NCBI GenBank assembly: GCA_017849615.1
Contig: JAFIGS010000034.1
Coordinates: 184,860-248,859 of the forward strand
DNA length: 64,000 nt
Direction: 5' to 3'
Origin: Pseudolabrys sp.
GTDB lineage: Bacteria; Pseudomonadota; Alphaproteobacteria; Rhizobiales; Xanthobacteraceae
Numbering within the stretch: position 1 is the first letter of the stretch; each line of letters starts with the position of its first letter. This document shows, one piece after another, positions 55,005 through 62,328 of the stretch. Both the position numbers and the translations under genes were made by a program. The notes beneath the pieces were generated by a model. That model was not told the DNA's origin and searched no databases. It saw only the letters and a program-made list of their open reading frames with translations.

Positions 55005-55486
55005 ATGAAACAGCCCAAAGACCCCGCAGGGCAGGTTGTCGCCCTTCCGATTGCGCCAAAGGATAAGCGGCGCGCCGAGTCCAAGTATGGCAAGGCCGTC
55101 ATGGCCCATGGTTCACGGTCGTACCGAATTTACTCTTGCAGGCCCAAGCTCATCTTAAAGTCAGCCCGACCGCGTTCAATGTGTTGCTGCACTTGGTCAT
55201 GCACTGGTGGGATGCGCACGAAGCGCCGCATCCGGCGATCAAGACAATCGCGCGGCGTATGAATAAGAGCCCTCGCTCATTGTTCAGATACTTTGACGAA
55301 TTGGAGGCCGCCGGCTTGATACGCCGAGAAGCCCGCTACAAAGGGCAGAAGGCGCAAACCTCTAGTGCCTACATCCTTACTGGTCTCACCGCCAAGCTGC
55401 GTGAAGTCGAGCCGCAGTTTAAAGCAGCAAAACAGTTTAAGAGCAAACGGATGGAGAAGGCCGAAACTGCCTCAACTGCTGCTTAA
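55005..55486 (+). pseudogene. Frameshifted gene for a small helix-turn-helix protein
   Basis: Frame one from ATG 55005 reads MKQPKDPAGQVVALPIAPKD and continues sensibly to about 55110. After a one-base slip near 55111-55114 (CATGGTTCACGG) the sense continues in the next frame: FTVVPNLLLQAQAHLKVSPT, then NVLLHLVMHWWDAHEAPHPAI, IARRMNKSPRSLFRYFDELEAAGLI and a C-terminal Lys-rich tail, to TAA at 55486. One extra T after GG would restore a 161-aa protein. The middle is a winged-helix or replication-initiator-like DNA-binding domain. It could be a decaying mobile or phage-type gene, or the indel could be a sequencing error. Confidence 0.75.
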
Positions 55487-55491
55487 AGTTC

Positions 55492-55602
55492 CGCGACGTA
55501 GCTCAACTGGAAAGAGCCCCCGCTTTCGACCTTGCCGCCTAAGTTCGCACTCAGGAGCATAGGGGCGGGGAGATGCAGGTTCAACCCCTGCCGTCGCGCC
55601 CA
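55492..55602 (+). tRNA. tRNA-like gene with about 34 extra bases in the anticodon loop (Arg-TCG-like if the extra bases are ignored)
   Basis: Acceptor stem CGCGACG (55492-55498) pairs perfectly with CGTCGCG (55592-55598). T8-A9 follow, D stem GCTC/GAGC (55501-55504, 55514-55517) with GG in its loop, T stem GCAGG/CCTGC with loop TTCAACC, and an encoded CCA (55600-55602). The anticodon stem CCCGC (55519-55523) pairs perfectly with GCGGG (55565-55569), with a normal five-base variable region. The loop between them is 41 bases instead of seven. It begins TTTCGA (anticodon TCG, then A37), so the surplus lies at or near position 37/38. Base 73 is C and the first pair is C-G, both unusual. It begins six bases after the HTH pseudogene. 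It may be intron-like, dead, or serve another role. Confidence 0.6.
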
Positions 55603-55701
55603 ACGCCTTGGTTGCCGCACGAGGATGTGAAGCCGTGAGCAGCAGTTTGTAATGCGGCTTTGCTCTTGGCCTCTGCCGCGTTCGGTGACAAGTGCAGGGG
55701 T

Positions 55702-55729
55702 TATGGGTCCCCGCCTGCGCGGGGACGAC
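55702..55729. repeat. Right arm of the perfect 28-bp inverted repeat pair
   Basis: The arm begins TATGGGTCCCCGCCTGCGCG and ends GGACGAC. It matches the arm at 54707-54734 in inverted orientation without a mismatch. A partial further copy (GCGGGGACGAC, 55741-55751) follows directly. No target duplication is evident at the outer edges. Confidence 0.85.
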
Positions 55730-55759
55730 ACTAGGGCAGCGCGGGGACGACAGTGTTTG

Positions 55760-58093
55760 TCACTTCCCCATCCCCCTCTGACACGCCGCCCAAACCTTGG
55801 CCGGCGTCGCCGGCATGTCCATGGCATCGGCGGCGCCGTTCGGGATGGCGTTTGAAATCGCGTTCATCACCGCGGCGATGGCCGCCGTGGTGCCGGCCTC
55901 GCCGGTGCCCTTGACGCCGAGCGGGTTGGTGGTCGCCGGCACGGCATGCGTTGCCTCGCGCAGTTCGAGCGGCATGTCGTGGGCGCGCGGCATGCCGTAA
56001 TCCATGAACGAGCCGGTGACGAGCTGGCCGCTGCCGCTGTCGTATACCGCGCTCTCGGTCAGCGCCTGGCCGAGGCCGTTGGCGATAGCGCCCTGCACCT
56101 GGCCTTCGACCACGGCCTTGTCGAGCACGTTGCCGCAGTCATCGACCGCCGTGTAGGTGACGATGTCGAAATGCCCGGTGTCGGGATCGATCTCGACCTC
56201 GGCGATATGGCAGCCATTGGGGAAGGTCAGCGGCGCCTCGGCCTTTTCCTTGGTGTCGAGGCTTTCGCCCGTCGCCTTGGCGCGGGCCGCCGTCTCGAAC
56301 AACGAAATGCGCCGGTCGGTGCCGACCACTTCGAAGCGGCCGTCGCGATACTGGACATCGCTCTCGGACGCTTCCAGCGCCGACGCGGCAACCTTCCTCG
56401 CTTTCACCAGCATGGCGTCGGCGGTGGCGACGATGGCCGAGCCGGCGCATTGCGCCGAGCGCGAGCCGACCGAGGCAAAACCGGTGAGGCCCAGGTCCGT
56501 GTCGCCATGGCGGTGCTCGATGGCCTTGGCGTCGATGCCGAGTTTCGCCGCCAGCAGGCGCGCGAACACGGTGGCGTGGCCCTGGCCGGTCGATTGCACA
56601 TTGCAGCCGAGGATCAGTTTGTCCTCGTCGGGGAAACTCACCGACGCCCACTCGGTCGGCAGCGAGCCGGCATGTTCGAGCATGCAGGAGATGCCGATGC
56701 CGCGCAGCTTGCCTCGCTTGGCGGCCTCGCGTTTGCGTTTGGCGAAGCCGTCATAGTCGGCGAGCGCGAGCGCCTGATCGACCACGGCGGGAAAGTCGCC
56801 GGAATCGTAGGTCTGGATCGGCGTCTTGAACGGCATCGCTTTCGCCGGGATCAGGTTCTTCTTGCGCAATTTCGCCGGGTCCATCTTGAGCAGCCTTGCC
56901 GCTTCCTCGACCGCGCGCTCCAGTGCGAAATTGGCCTCCGGGCGTCCGGCGCCGCGATAGGGCCCGATCGGAAGCGTGTTGGAGAAATAGCAGGCGACCG
57001 ACACGTCCATTTTCGGAATGGCGTACATCGCCGGCAGGCAGCGCCAGAAGTTCACGGTGTTGATCTGCACGCCGGCATTGGAAACATAGGCGCCCTGATT
57101 GCACAGATGGCGCACGCGCAGCGCGGTGAACTTGCCCTTGTCGTCGCAGGCGAGTTCGACATGCGTGACGGTGTCGCGGCCCTGTGTGTCGCTGACGAAG
57201 GCTTCCGAGCGCGTCGACATCCAGTGCACCGGGCGGCCGAGCTTCCTGGCGGCCACCAGCACGGCGATGTATTCGGGATAGACGGGCGTCTTCATGCCGA
57301 AAGCGCCGCCGACATCTCCGGTCACCACGCGCATCCGCTCGTTGGGCACGCCCATGATCGCGGCCGCCATGCCGCGCAAGGTGTCGGCGCCCTGCGAACT
57401 GGCATGAAGCGTGAAGCTGTCCTTCGCCTTGTCGTAGACGCCGGTTGCGCCGCGCGTCTCCAGCGAGGCGACGATCATGCGCTGATTGGTGACGGTCACC
57501 TTCGCGACATGCGCGGCCCTAGCGATGATGTCCGCGACCGCCTTCTCGTTATCCCGGTCTTCCTTCATGCCGGGCCAGTCGACCACGACATTGCCGGGCG
57601 CCTCCTCATACAGCACCGTCGCCGCCTGCTTCGCCTGGTCGAGATCGACGACCGGCGTCAGTTCTTCGTAATCCACCGCAACCAGATCGGCGGCGTCCAT
57701 GGCCTGCGCCCGGGTTTCCGCGACGACGACCGCCACCGGCTCACCCACATGCATCACCTTGTCGCCGGCGAGCGCGGGCCGGAACGGCGTCGCCATCCTG
57801 ACGCCGCCGCGGCCGATCAGCGGATTATGCCGCGTCAGCGTCCCGACATTGGCGGCCGCCATGTCCGCGGCGGTGAGCACCGCGAGCACGCCTTTGGCCT
57901 TGAGCGCCGCCCCGGCATCGACCGACCGGATGCGGGCGTGGGCATGCGGCGAGCGCACGAACACCGCCGCCGCCTGGCCGGGCACATGCGGGTCGTCCAT
58001 GAATTGCCCGGCCCCGCGCACCAGCGCGTCGTCCTCGACGCGCGGTTCGGATTTGCTGCGGGGCGGGATGGTCAATGTCATGGGCGGATTCAT
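55760..58093 (-). CDS. Molybdenum hydroxylase large subunit (CoxL/xanthine-dehydrogenase family, solitary)
   Basis: The 777-aa protein has EPRVEDDALVRGAGQFMDDP and SPHAHARI at its N-terminus, GDVGGAFGMKTPVYPEY at the molybdenum cofactor, IGPYRGAGRPE in the active-site loop, and GVKGTGEAGTTAAIAAVMNAI with the catalytic glutamate. Form I CO dehydrogenases carry AYRCSFR in the loop. PYRGAGR is the form II-like or other-substrate variant, so carbon monoxide oxidation is not supported. The FAD and Fe-S subunits normally encoded beside it are missing from this neighbourhood. The ATG at 58093 has GAGGAAG upstream. Confidence 0.87.
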   Translation of the reverse strand: MNPPMTLTIPPRSKSEPRVEDDALVRGAGQFMDDPHVPGQAAAVFVRSPHAHARIRSVDAGAALKAKGVLAVLTAADMAAANVGTLTRHNPLIGRGGVRMATPFRPALAGDKVMHVGEPVAVVVAETRAQAMDAADLVAVDYEELTPVVDLDQAKQAATVLYEEAPGNVVVDWPGMKEDRDNEKAVADIIARAAHVAKVTVTNQRMIVASLETRGATGVYDKAKDSFTLHASSQGADTLRGMAAAIMGVPNERMRVVTGDVGGAFGMKTPVYPEYIAVLVAARKLGRPVHWMSTRSEAFVSDTQGRDTVTHVELACDDKGKFTALRVRHLCNQGAYVSNAGVQINTVNFWRCLPAMYAIPKMDVSVACYFSNTLPIGPYRGAGRPEANFALERAVEEAARLLKMDPAKLRKKNLIPAKAMPFKTPIQTYDSGDFPAVVDQALALADYDGFAKRKREAAKRGKLRGIGISCMLEHAGSLPTEWASVSFPDEDKLILGCNVQSTGQGHATVFARLLAAKLGIDAKAIEHRHGDTDLGLTGFASVGSRSAQCAGSAIVATADAMLVKARKVAASALEASESDVQYRDGRFEVVGTDRRISLFETAARAKATGESLDTKEKAEAPLTFPNGCHIAEVEIDPDTGHFDIVTYTAVDDCGNVLDKAVVEGQVQGAIANGLGQALTESAVYDSGSGQLVTGSFMDYGMPRAHDMPLELREATHAVPATTNPLGVKGTGEAGTTAAIAAVMNAISNAIPNGAADAMDMPATPAKVWAACQRGMGK

Positions 58094-58274
58094 GGGCGCT
58101 TCCTCGGACGTATCGGGACTGCAACCGAAAAGGGTACTGATCTATAGCAGCCTGCGGCCCGGACCTGTACCCGCTGCCCACCACTGGCGCGCTTCGCGGG
58201 GAAACGCTATGCGGATACGCAAGACGAACGCGCCCGCGGTCAACGCGGCGGCAATGGCAAGGGAGAGAGTTTCA

Positions 58275-59231
58275 ATGTCCAAGAACACGCAGAAGATCGG
58301 CTGGATCGGCCTCGGCCGCATGGGCGCGCCGATGGCCGAGCGTCTGCTGAAAGCCGGCCACGACGTCACCGTCTGGAATCGCACGCGCGCCAAGGCCGAG
58401 CCGCTGGCCAAGAGCGGCGGCAAGGTCGCGGACAAGCTGTCCGATCTCGCCGGCCTCGACGTGGTGTTCTCCATCGTCTCCACCGGCAAGGATCTCGACG
58501 AGATCTATTTCGGCCCCAACGGCGTGCTCGCCGGCGGCGGCAAGGCGCCGAAGATCGTGGTCGATTGTTCGACCATTTCGATCGAGGACTCCGTCGATAT
58601 CCGGCGCAAGCTGATGGAAGCCGGCAGCGACTATCTCACCGCGCCGGTGTCGGGCAACGCCAAGGTCATCAAGGCCGGCAAGCTGTCGTCGGTCGTGTCG
58701 GGCTCGGAAGACGTGTTCAACGCCGCCAAGCCGCTCATCGACATCATCGCGCCGCAGGGCGTCGCCTATGTCGGCGAGGGCGATCTCGCCCGCGTCTGCA
58801 AGATCGCGCACAACGTGATGCTCGGCGTCGTCATCGAGAACCTCATCGAGATCACGCTGCTCGCCAACAAGATGGGCGTGCCGCGCCACGCCTTCCTCGC
58901 CTTCATGAACAACGGCGTCATGGGCTCGATGTTCACGAAGTACAAGTCGCCGGCTCTGGTGAATCTCGACTGGACCACCACCTTCACGCCGGAACTGTTG
59001 CGCAAGGATCTCGACCTCGGCCTCGAGCTCGGCCGCGAATTCGACGTGCCGATGCCGGTGACGGCGGCGACGCGTGAGGTGCTGCAGGGCCATTTCGGCG
59101 CGGCGACGCTGCAGAAGGACCCCGAAGCCTATCTGCAGAAGGATTTCGCGGCGTTGATGGAGACCATGGCGCTCGCCGCCGGCATGAAGCTCGAGCCGGA
59201 GAACGTCAAGGTCGGCACCGGGCTGGAATGA
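58275..59231 (+). CDS. 3-hydroxyisobutyrate dehydrogenase-like NAD(P)-dependent oxidoreductase
   Basis: This 318-aa beta-hydroxyacid dehydrogenase has dinucleotide-binding IGWIGLGRMGAPMAERLLKAGHDVTVWNR at the start, the substrate loop DYLTAPVSGNAKVIKAGKLS, and the catalytic-lysine region CKIAHNVMLGVVIENLIE (the Lys lies at the family's usual K-x-x-x-N position). ATG 58275 has GGGAGAGAG upstream; the open frame before it is a shadow of the opposite-strand oxidase. It is divergent from that oxidase across 181 bases and ends at a good terminator. Confidence 0.87.
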   Translation: MSKNTQKIGWIGLGRMGAPMAERLLKAGHDVTVWNRTRAKAEPLAKSGGKVADKLSDLAGLDVVFSIVSTGKDLDEIYFGPNGVLAGGGKAPKIVVDCSTISIEDSVDIRRKLMEAGSDYLTAPVSGNAKVIKAGKLSSVVSGSEDVFNAAKPLIDIIAPQGVAYVGEGDLARVCKIAHNVMLGVVIENLIEITLLANKMGVPRHAFLAFMNNGVMGSMFTKYKSPALVNLDWTTTFTPELLRKDLDLGLELGREFDVPMPVTAATREVLQGHFGAATLQKDPEAYLQKDFAALMETMALAAGMKLEPENVKVGTGLE

Positions 59232-59261
59232 TCGCGCGCCACGGCGCGGCGACAAAAAAAG

Positions 59262-59285
59262 AAGGGGCTTCCGAGGAAGCCCCTT
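59262..59285 (+). terminator. Rho-independent terminator
   Basis: AAGGGGCTT (59262-59270) and AAGCCCCTT (59277-59285) form a perfect nine-base stem with a six-base loop, followed by TT. A run of seven A precedes it, which would give a U-tract for transcription on the opposite strand too. It lies 31 bases after the dehydrogenase stop. Confidence 0.85.
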
Positions 59286-59537
59286 TTCACAAGGTGGAGG
59301 ATTTTCGTTGCCGTCACGTCATGTGATTGAGCGACGACATCGCACAACAGGATTGAGTGAAGCCCCGGCGGTGCGATGTCTCAAGTAAAGATGCTGTAAT
59401 AAAAGCCTTCGATACCGGGACCATGGCGAATACTGTCATAATTCGACCACGACAGTTGCATGAAGGCGCCGTTAAGCAATCGGGAACACATGAGCGCCTA
59501 AATACCGGCGCCGAAGTTCCCGCCCCTGGACAATGCA
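59286..59537. promoter_or_regulatory. Leader region of the chemoreceptor gene
   Basis: These 252 bases carry no gene. They are less GC-rich than the flanks, with TAAAGATGCTGTAATAAAAG near 59390 and TGTCATAATTCG near 59435. A flagellar sigma-28 promoter was looked for: TAAA at 59390 is followed 15 bases later by GCC, but the rest of the -10 element does not match well. Confidence 0.4.
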
Positions 59538-61232
59538 ATGCCGCGCAATCTTGCGATTCGACTGCCAATCGCCGCCAAGGCGATGCTGCTGATCGGAGGT
59601 CTCGGCATACTCTCGGCCGCGGCAAACTGGTACAGCCTGCGCAGCCTGCACGACGTCGATCGCCTCAATGACATCGTCACGCGCGAGATCGCGCCGGTGC
59701 GGCTCGTTCTCACCGAATCCAAGATTGCCGCGGAGTCGCTCGGGCTCGCGACCTACAAGATGGCGGCCGCCAGCGATCCGGATACGGTGCGCGAGGCCAT
59801 CGACGAGCGCGCCGGCCAGTATGCGTCGGCGAAGCACTGGTTGGGCGGCGTTATCGAGGCGATGCCTGATCGCGAAGCCGATGTGCGCGGCATGCTGCGG
59901 CGGCTCGACACGCTCAACACGATCGCCGACGAGGTGCGGATCGCGATCGAGGCCGGCGACAACGGCAAGGTGCGTCATCTGCTCGAATACCGGTTCGATC
60001 CGGCCATCGTCGATACCACGACCAGCATGAACCGCCTGATCGACATTCTCGGCGGGCAGATGCGCGCCGCCATGGACGCGGCGAGCGCCGGCAAGGCGGC
60101 GACCTACCGCCTGCTGACCATCATGCTGGTGGGCGGCACGTTGCTCACCATCGTCCTCGCCATGCTGCTGGCCCACCGCGCCGTGGCGCGGCCGCTGCGG
60201 CGTCTTGCCGCCGTCATGCGTGAGATCGCGCAGGGCCGGCTCGACGCGCCGATCGACGGCCTGCAGCGCAGCGACGAGGTCGGCACCATGGCGCGCGCGG
60301 TGCTGGTGTTTCGCGACAACGCCGTCGCCCTGAGGGATGCGCAGGAGATGCGCCAGCGCGCGCGCGAGCAGTCGGCGCAGGACAAGCGCCAGGCGCTCGA
60401 CGAGCTCGCCGGCAATTTCGAAAGCAAGATTCTCAGCGTCGCCGCGGCGCTGGCCCATTCGGCTTCCGAGCTCGACCGCGCCGCGCAGGCCATGAGCGAA
60501 GTTGCGGACGAGTCCGGCGATCATGCCGGCACCGCCGCCGTCGTGGCGCAGGAAACCACCGAGGTCGCGAGCACCGTGGCGGCCGCCGTGGAGGAGCTGT
60601 CGGCGTCGATGCACGACATCGACGGCCAGCTCGGCAGTGCCACCGGCACGGTGCTGGACGCCTCGCGCCGCGCCGAAATAGCGGTGACCAATGTCGATCG
60701 TCTGACCGAGGCCGTGGGCGACATCGACAAGGTCGTCGGCATGATCCAGGCCATCGCCAGCCAGACCAATTTGCTGGCGCTCAACGCCACCATCGAGGCG
60801 GCGCGCGCCGGCGAGGCCGGACGCGGCTTCGCCGTGGTGGCGCAGGAGGTCAAGTCGCTGGCGACGCAGACCACGCAGGCACTCGCCGATATTCGCGGCA
60901 AGACCGAATCAGTCGCCGCCATCATCGGCGGCGTGCGCAGCGGGACCGAATCCATCGTGCAGGGCATATCCGGCATCCGCACCGTGGCGCGCGCCATCAC
61001 CGAGGCCGTCAGCGTGCAGAGCCATGCGACGCAGAAGATCGCCGAGACCGTCGAGGGCGCCGCGCTGCGCTCGCGCCAGGTGTCGCAGACGGTGGATGGT
61101 GTCAACGAATTCGCGGCGCGCACGCGCAACGGCGCCGTCGAGATCCAGCACGCTGCGGCGGATCTGAGCCGTCAGGCCGCCGCGTTGCAGGTCGAGGCGC
61201 AGGATTTCATCGCCGGCGTGCGAGCGGCCTGA
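59538..61232 (+). CDS. Methyl-accepting chemotaxis protein
   Basis: This 564-aa transmembrane receptor has one membrane span near residues 12-30 ([19 protein letters not shown]), an all-helical periplasmic sensing domain of about 150 residues, and a second span at about 190-210 ([21 protein letters not shown]). A HAMP domain follows ([20 protein letters not shown]), then the signalling domain with the highly conserved tip [40 protein letters not shown]. The ligand is unknown. No C-terminal NWETF-type receptor-docking pentapeptide is present. The gene is alone, with no other chemotaxis gene near. Confidence 0.92.
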   Translation: MPRNLAIRLPIAAKAMLLIGGLGILSAAANWYSLRSLHDVDRLNDIVTREIAPVRLVLTESKIAAESLGLATYKMAAASDPDTVREAIDERAGQYASAKHWLGGVIEAMPDREADVRGMLRRLDTLNTIADEVRIAIEAGDNGKVRHLLEYRFDPAIVDTTTSMNRLIDILGGQMRAAMDAASAGKAATYRLLTIMLVGGTLLTIVLAMLLAHRAVARPLRRLAAVMREIAQGRLDAPIDGLQRSDEVGTMARAVLVFRDNAVALRDAQEMRQRAREQSAQDKRQALDELAGNFESKILSVAAALAHSASELDRAAQAMSEVADESGDHAGTAAVVAQETTEVASTVAAAVEELSASMHDIDGQLGSATGTVLDASRRAEIAVTNVDRLTEAVGDIDKVVGMIQAIASQTNLLALNATIEAARAGEAGRGFAVVAQEVKSLATQTTQALADIRGKTESVAAIIGGVRSGTESIVQGISGIRTVARAITEAVSVQSHATQKIAETVEGAALRSRQVSQTVDGVNEFAARTRNGAVEIQHAAADLSRQAAALQVEAQDFIAGVRAA

Positions 61233-61282
61233 GCCATGCGCGGCGATGCCGGCCCGTGTTGGCCGGCACCGCTCAACGTTCG

Positions 61283-61462
61283 TTACTTGGCGTTACCGCC
61301 GCTGCCGACCTTCGGCATTTCCACCTTGACGGTGCTGGTGCCGCCACCGCCACCGCCTCCAAGATGGCCGGTCGCGTACAGGACGCCCGCGCCGACCATC
61401 ACCACAATCAGGGCTCCCACGAGCACGCCCAGCACACCATTTCCGTCGCTGCCTTCAGCCAT
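61283..61462 (-). CDS. Small single-span membrane protein with a polyglycine stretch, 59 aa
   Basis: The 59-aa product has a short acidic N-terminus (MAEGSDGNG), one hydrophobic span (VLGVLVGALIVVMVGAGVLYATG), a run of seven glycines, and a tail TSTVKVEMPKVGSGGNAK facing the other side. A GAGGAG site lies six bases before ATG 61462. The longer frame upstream runs through a dispersed repeat and is not credible. I do not recognise a function; small proteins of this shape are common and uncharacterised in Hyphomicrobiales. Confidence 0.7.
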   Translation of the reverse strand: MAEGSDGNGVLGVLVGALIVVMVGAGVLYATGHLGGGGGGGTSTVKVEMPKVGSGGNAK

Positions 61463-61531
61463 CTGGAACTCCTCAAAGAAAACGATGGCTGTGTAAGCGC
61501 GGGGGTGCCGTTTTGGTTCCAGAGGGGTCCG

Positions 61532-61627
61532 CCTCATGGTGAGGAGCACGCCGCAGGCGTGCGTCTCGAACCATAGGCGGCTCCATCCTTCGAGACGCGC
61601 TCCGTTGGAGCGCTCCTCAGGATGAGG
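61532..61627. repeat. Dispersed palindromic repeat, family C
   Basis: CCTCATGGTGAGGAGC opens the element, with GTCTCGAACCAT and CCATCCTTCGAGACGC as inner complementary parts and GCTCCTCAGGATGAGG as the closing arm. It lies between the 59-aa gene and the DUF983 gene and supplies the last codons of the latter. Only one copy is in the window, but the double-hairpin form matches dispersed elements known in related genomes. Confidence 0.6.
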
Positions 61628-62024
61628 CCGGTCGCTGCCTCGCCTTCCGCGCCGCCTCGAAGCCGTGCAGGCCGGCATGCCATTGCAGCGCGACCACGGT
61701 GCCCTTGACCGGCTGCAGCAGGCTCATGGCCATGACGAAAGCGAGCGCTGGCCACAGCGTCACGCTGAGCCAGATCGGCGGCGCATAATTCATCTCCACC
61801 GCCAGCACGACCGGCACCAGCAGCAGGCCGGTCAGTACCGTCACCAGATAGGCCGGGAAATCGTCGGCGCGGTGATGATGCAGCTCCTCGCCACAGGCGG
61901 GGCAGCGATCGGCGACTTTCAGGAAGGCGCGAAACATGCGGCCCTGGCCGCAGGCCGGGCATTTGCCGCGAAAGCCGCGGCCGAGCGCGCCGAAGGCGCC
62001 GCGCGGCAGGTGGACCGTGTCCAT
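61617..62024 (-). CDS. DUF983 family membrane protein with zinc-ribbon-like motifs
   Basis: This 135-aa protein has two CPACG motifs about 20 residues apart near the N-terminus (GKCPACGQGRMF and DRCPACGEELHHH), probably one metal site. Two membrane spans follow (AYLVTVLTGLLLVPVVLAVE and SVTLWPALAFVMAMSLL). This is the DUF983 pattern; function unknown. The upstream 79-aa gene ends four bases before its ATG. The final residues (RPASS) are encoded by the edge of a dispersed repeat, so the C-terminus may be a recent addition. Confidence 0.82.
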   Translation of the reverse strand: MDTVHLPRGAFGALGRGFRGKCPACGQGRMFRAFLKVADRCPACGEELHHHRADDFPAYLVTVLTGLLLVPVVLAVEMNYAPPIWLSVTLWPALAFVMAMSLLQPVKGTVVALQWHAGLHGFEAARKARQRPASS

Positions 62025-62028
62025 CCGG

Positions 62029-62268
62029 CTAACCGGCCAGCGCGCGGATCAAAGCCAGCACCGGGTAACCGAAGGCGGCGTCGATCTGGTAGGCGAGGTT
62101 GCGCAGCCACGGCGGCGCCTGGTCGGTGTAGGCGTACAGCATGAACGCCAGCAGCACCGCCACCGCCGCGCCGCCCCACATCGCGAACGAGACATAGCGC
62201 GCGCGGTTCTCGGCGCGCTGCTTGTCGGTCATGTAGCGGGGATCGACGGGCGGGAGGCTTGCATTCAT
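62029..62268 (-). CDS. Small membrane protein, 79 aa, unknown function
   Basis: The 79-aa protein has a cytoplasmic basic N-terminus (DPRYMTDKQRAENRARYVS), one clear span (FAMWGGAAVAVLLAFMLYAYT), and a weaker hydrophobic C-terminal part (AFGYPVLALIRALAG). It is four bases from the DUF983 gene and in the same direction, so the two are probably co-expressed. No family was recognised. The ribosome-binding site before ATG 62268 is weak. Confidence 0.65.
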   Translation of the reverse strand: MNASLPPVDPRYMTDKQRAENRARYVSFAMWGGAAVAVLLAFMLYAYTDQAPPWLRNLAYQIDAAFGYPVLALIRALAG

Positions 62269-62292
62269 TCAAATCGTCTCGCAGCGGGGTTC

Positions 62293-62319
62293 ACCTCTCC
62301 CCGCATAGCGGGGAGAGGT
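62293..62319. terminator. Perfect 12-bp hairpin after the M24 gene
   Basis: ACCTCTCCCCGC (62293-62304) and GCGGGGAGAGGT (62308-62319) pair without mismatch over a three-base loop, nine bases after the M24 stop. No T-run follows on the minus strand. It may be a terminator or a member of the CTCTCCCCGC-type dispersed palindromes. Confidence 0.6.
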
Positions 62320-62328
62320 AAGCATGCC

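Noticed and set aside
55760-58093. Annotation as aerobic CO dehydrogenase large subunit (coxL)
   Set aside because: The AYRCSFR loop of form I enzymes is absent and the small and medium subunits are not encoded nearby.
55946-58147. 733-codon plus-strand frame opposite the molybdenum hydroxylase
   Set aside because: It is antisense to a protein with complete family motifs and has only Arg/His/Gly/Ala-rich sequence of its own.
57699-58274. N-terminal extension of the hydroxyisobutyrate dehydrogenase-like gene
   Set aside because: It is antisense to the hydroxylase start and precedes the conserved Rossmann opening at ATG 58275.
59386-59420. Sigma-28 flagellar promoter before the chemoreceptor
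   Set aside because: TAAA and GCC are spaced correctly, but the remaining -10 bases do not fit GCCGATAA.
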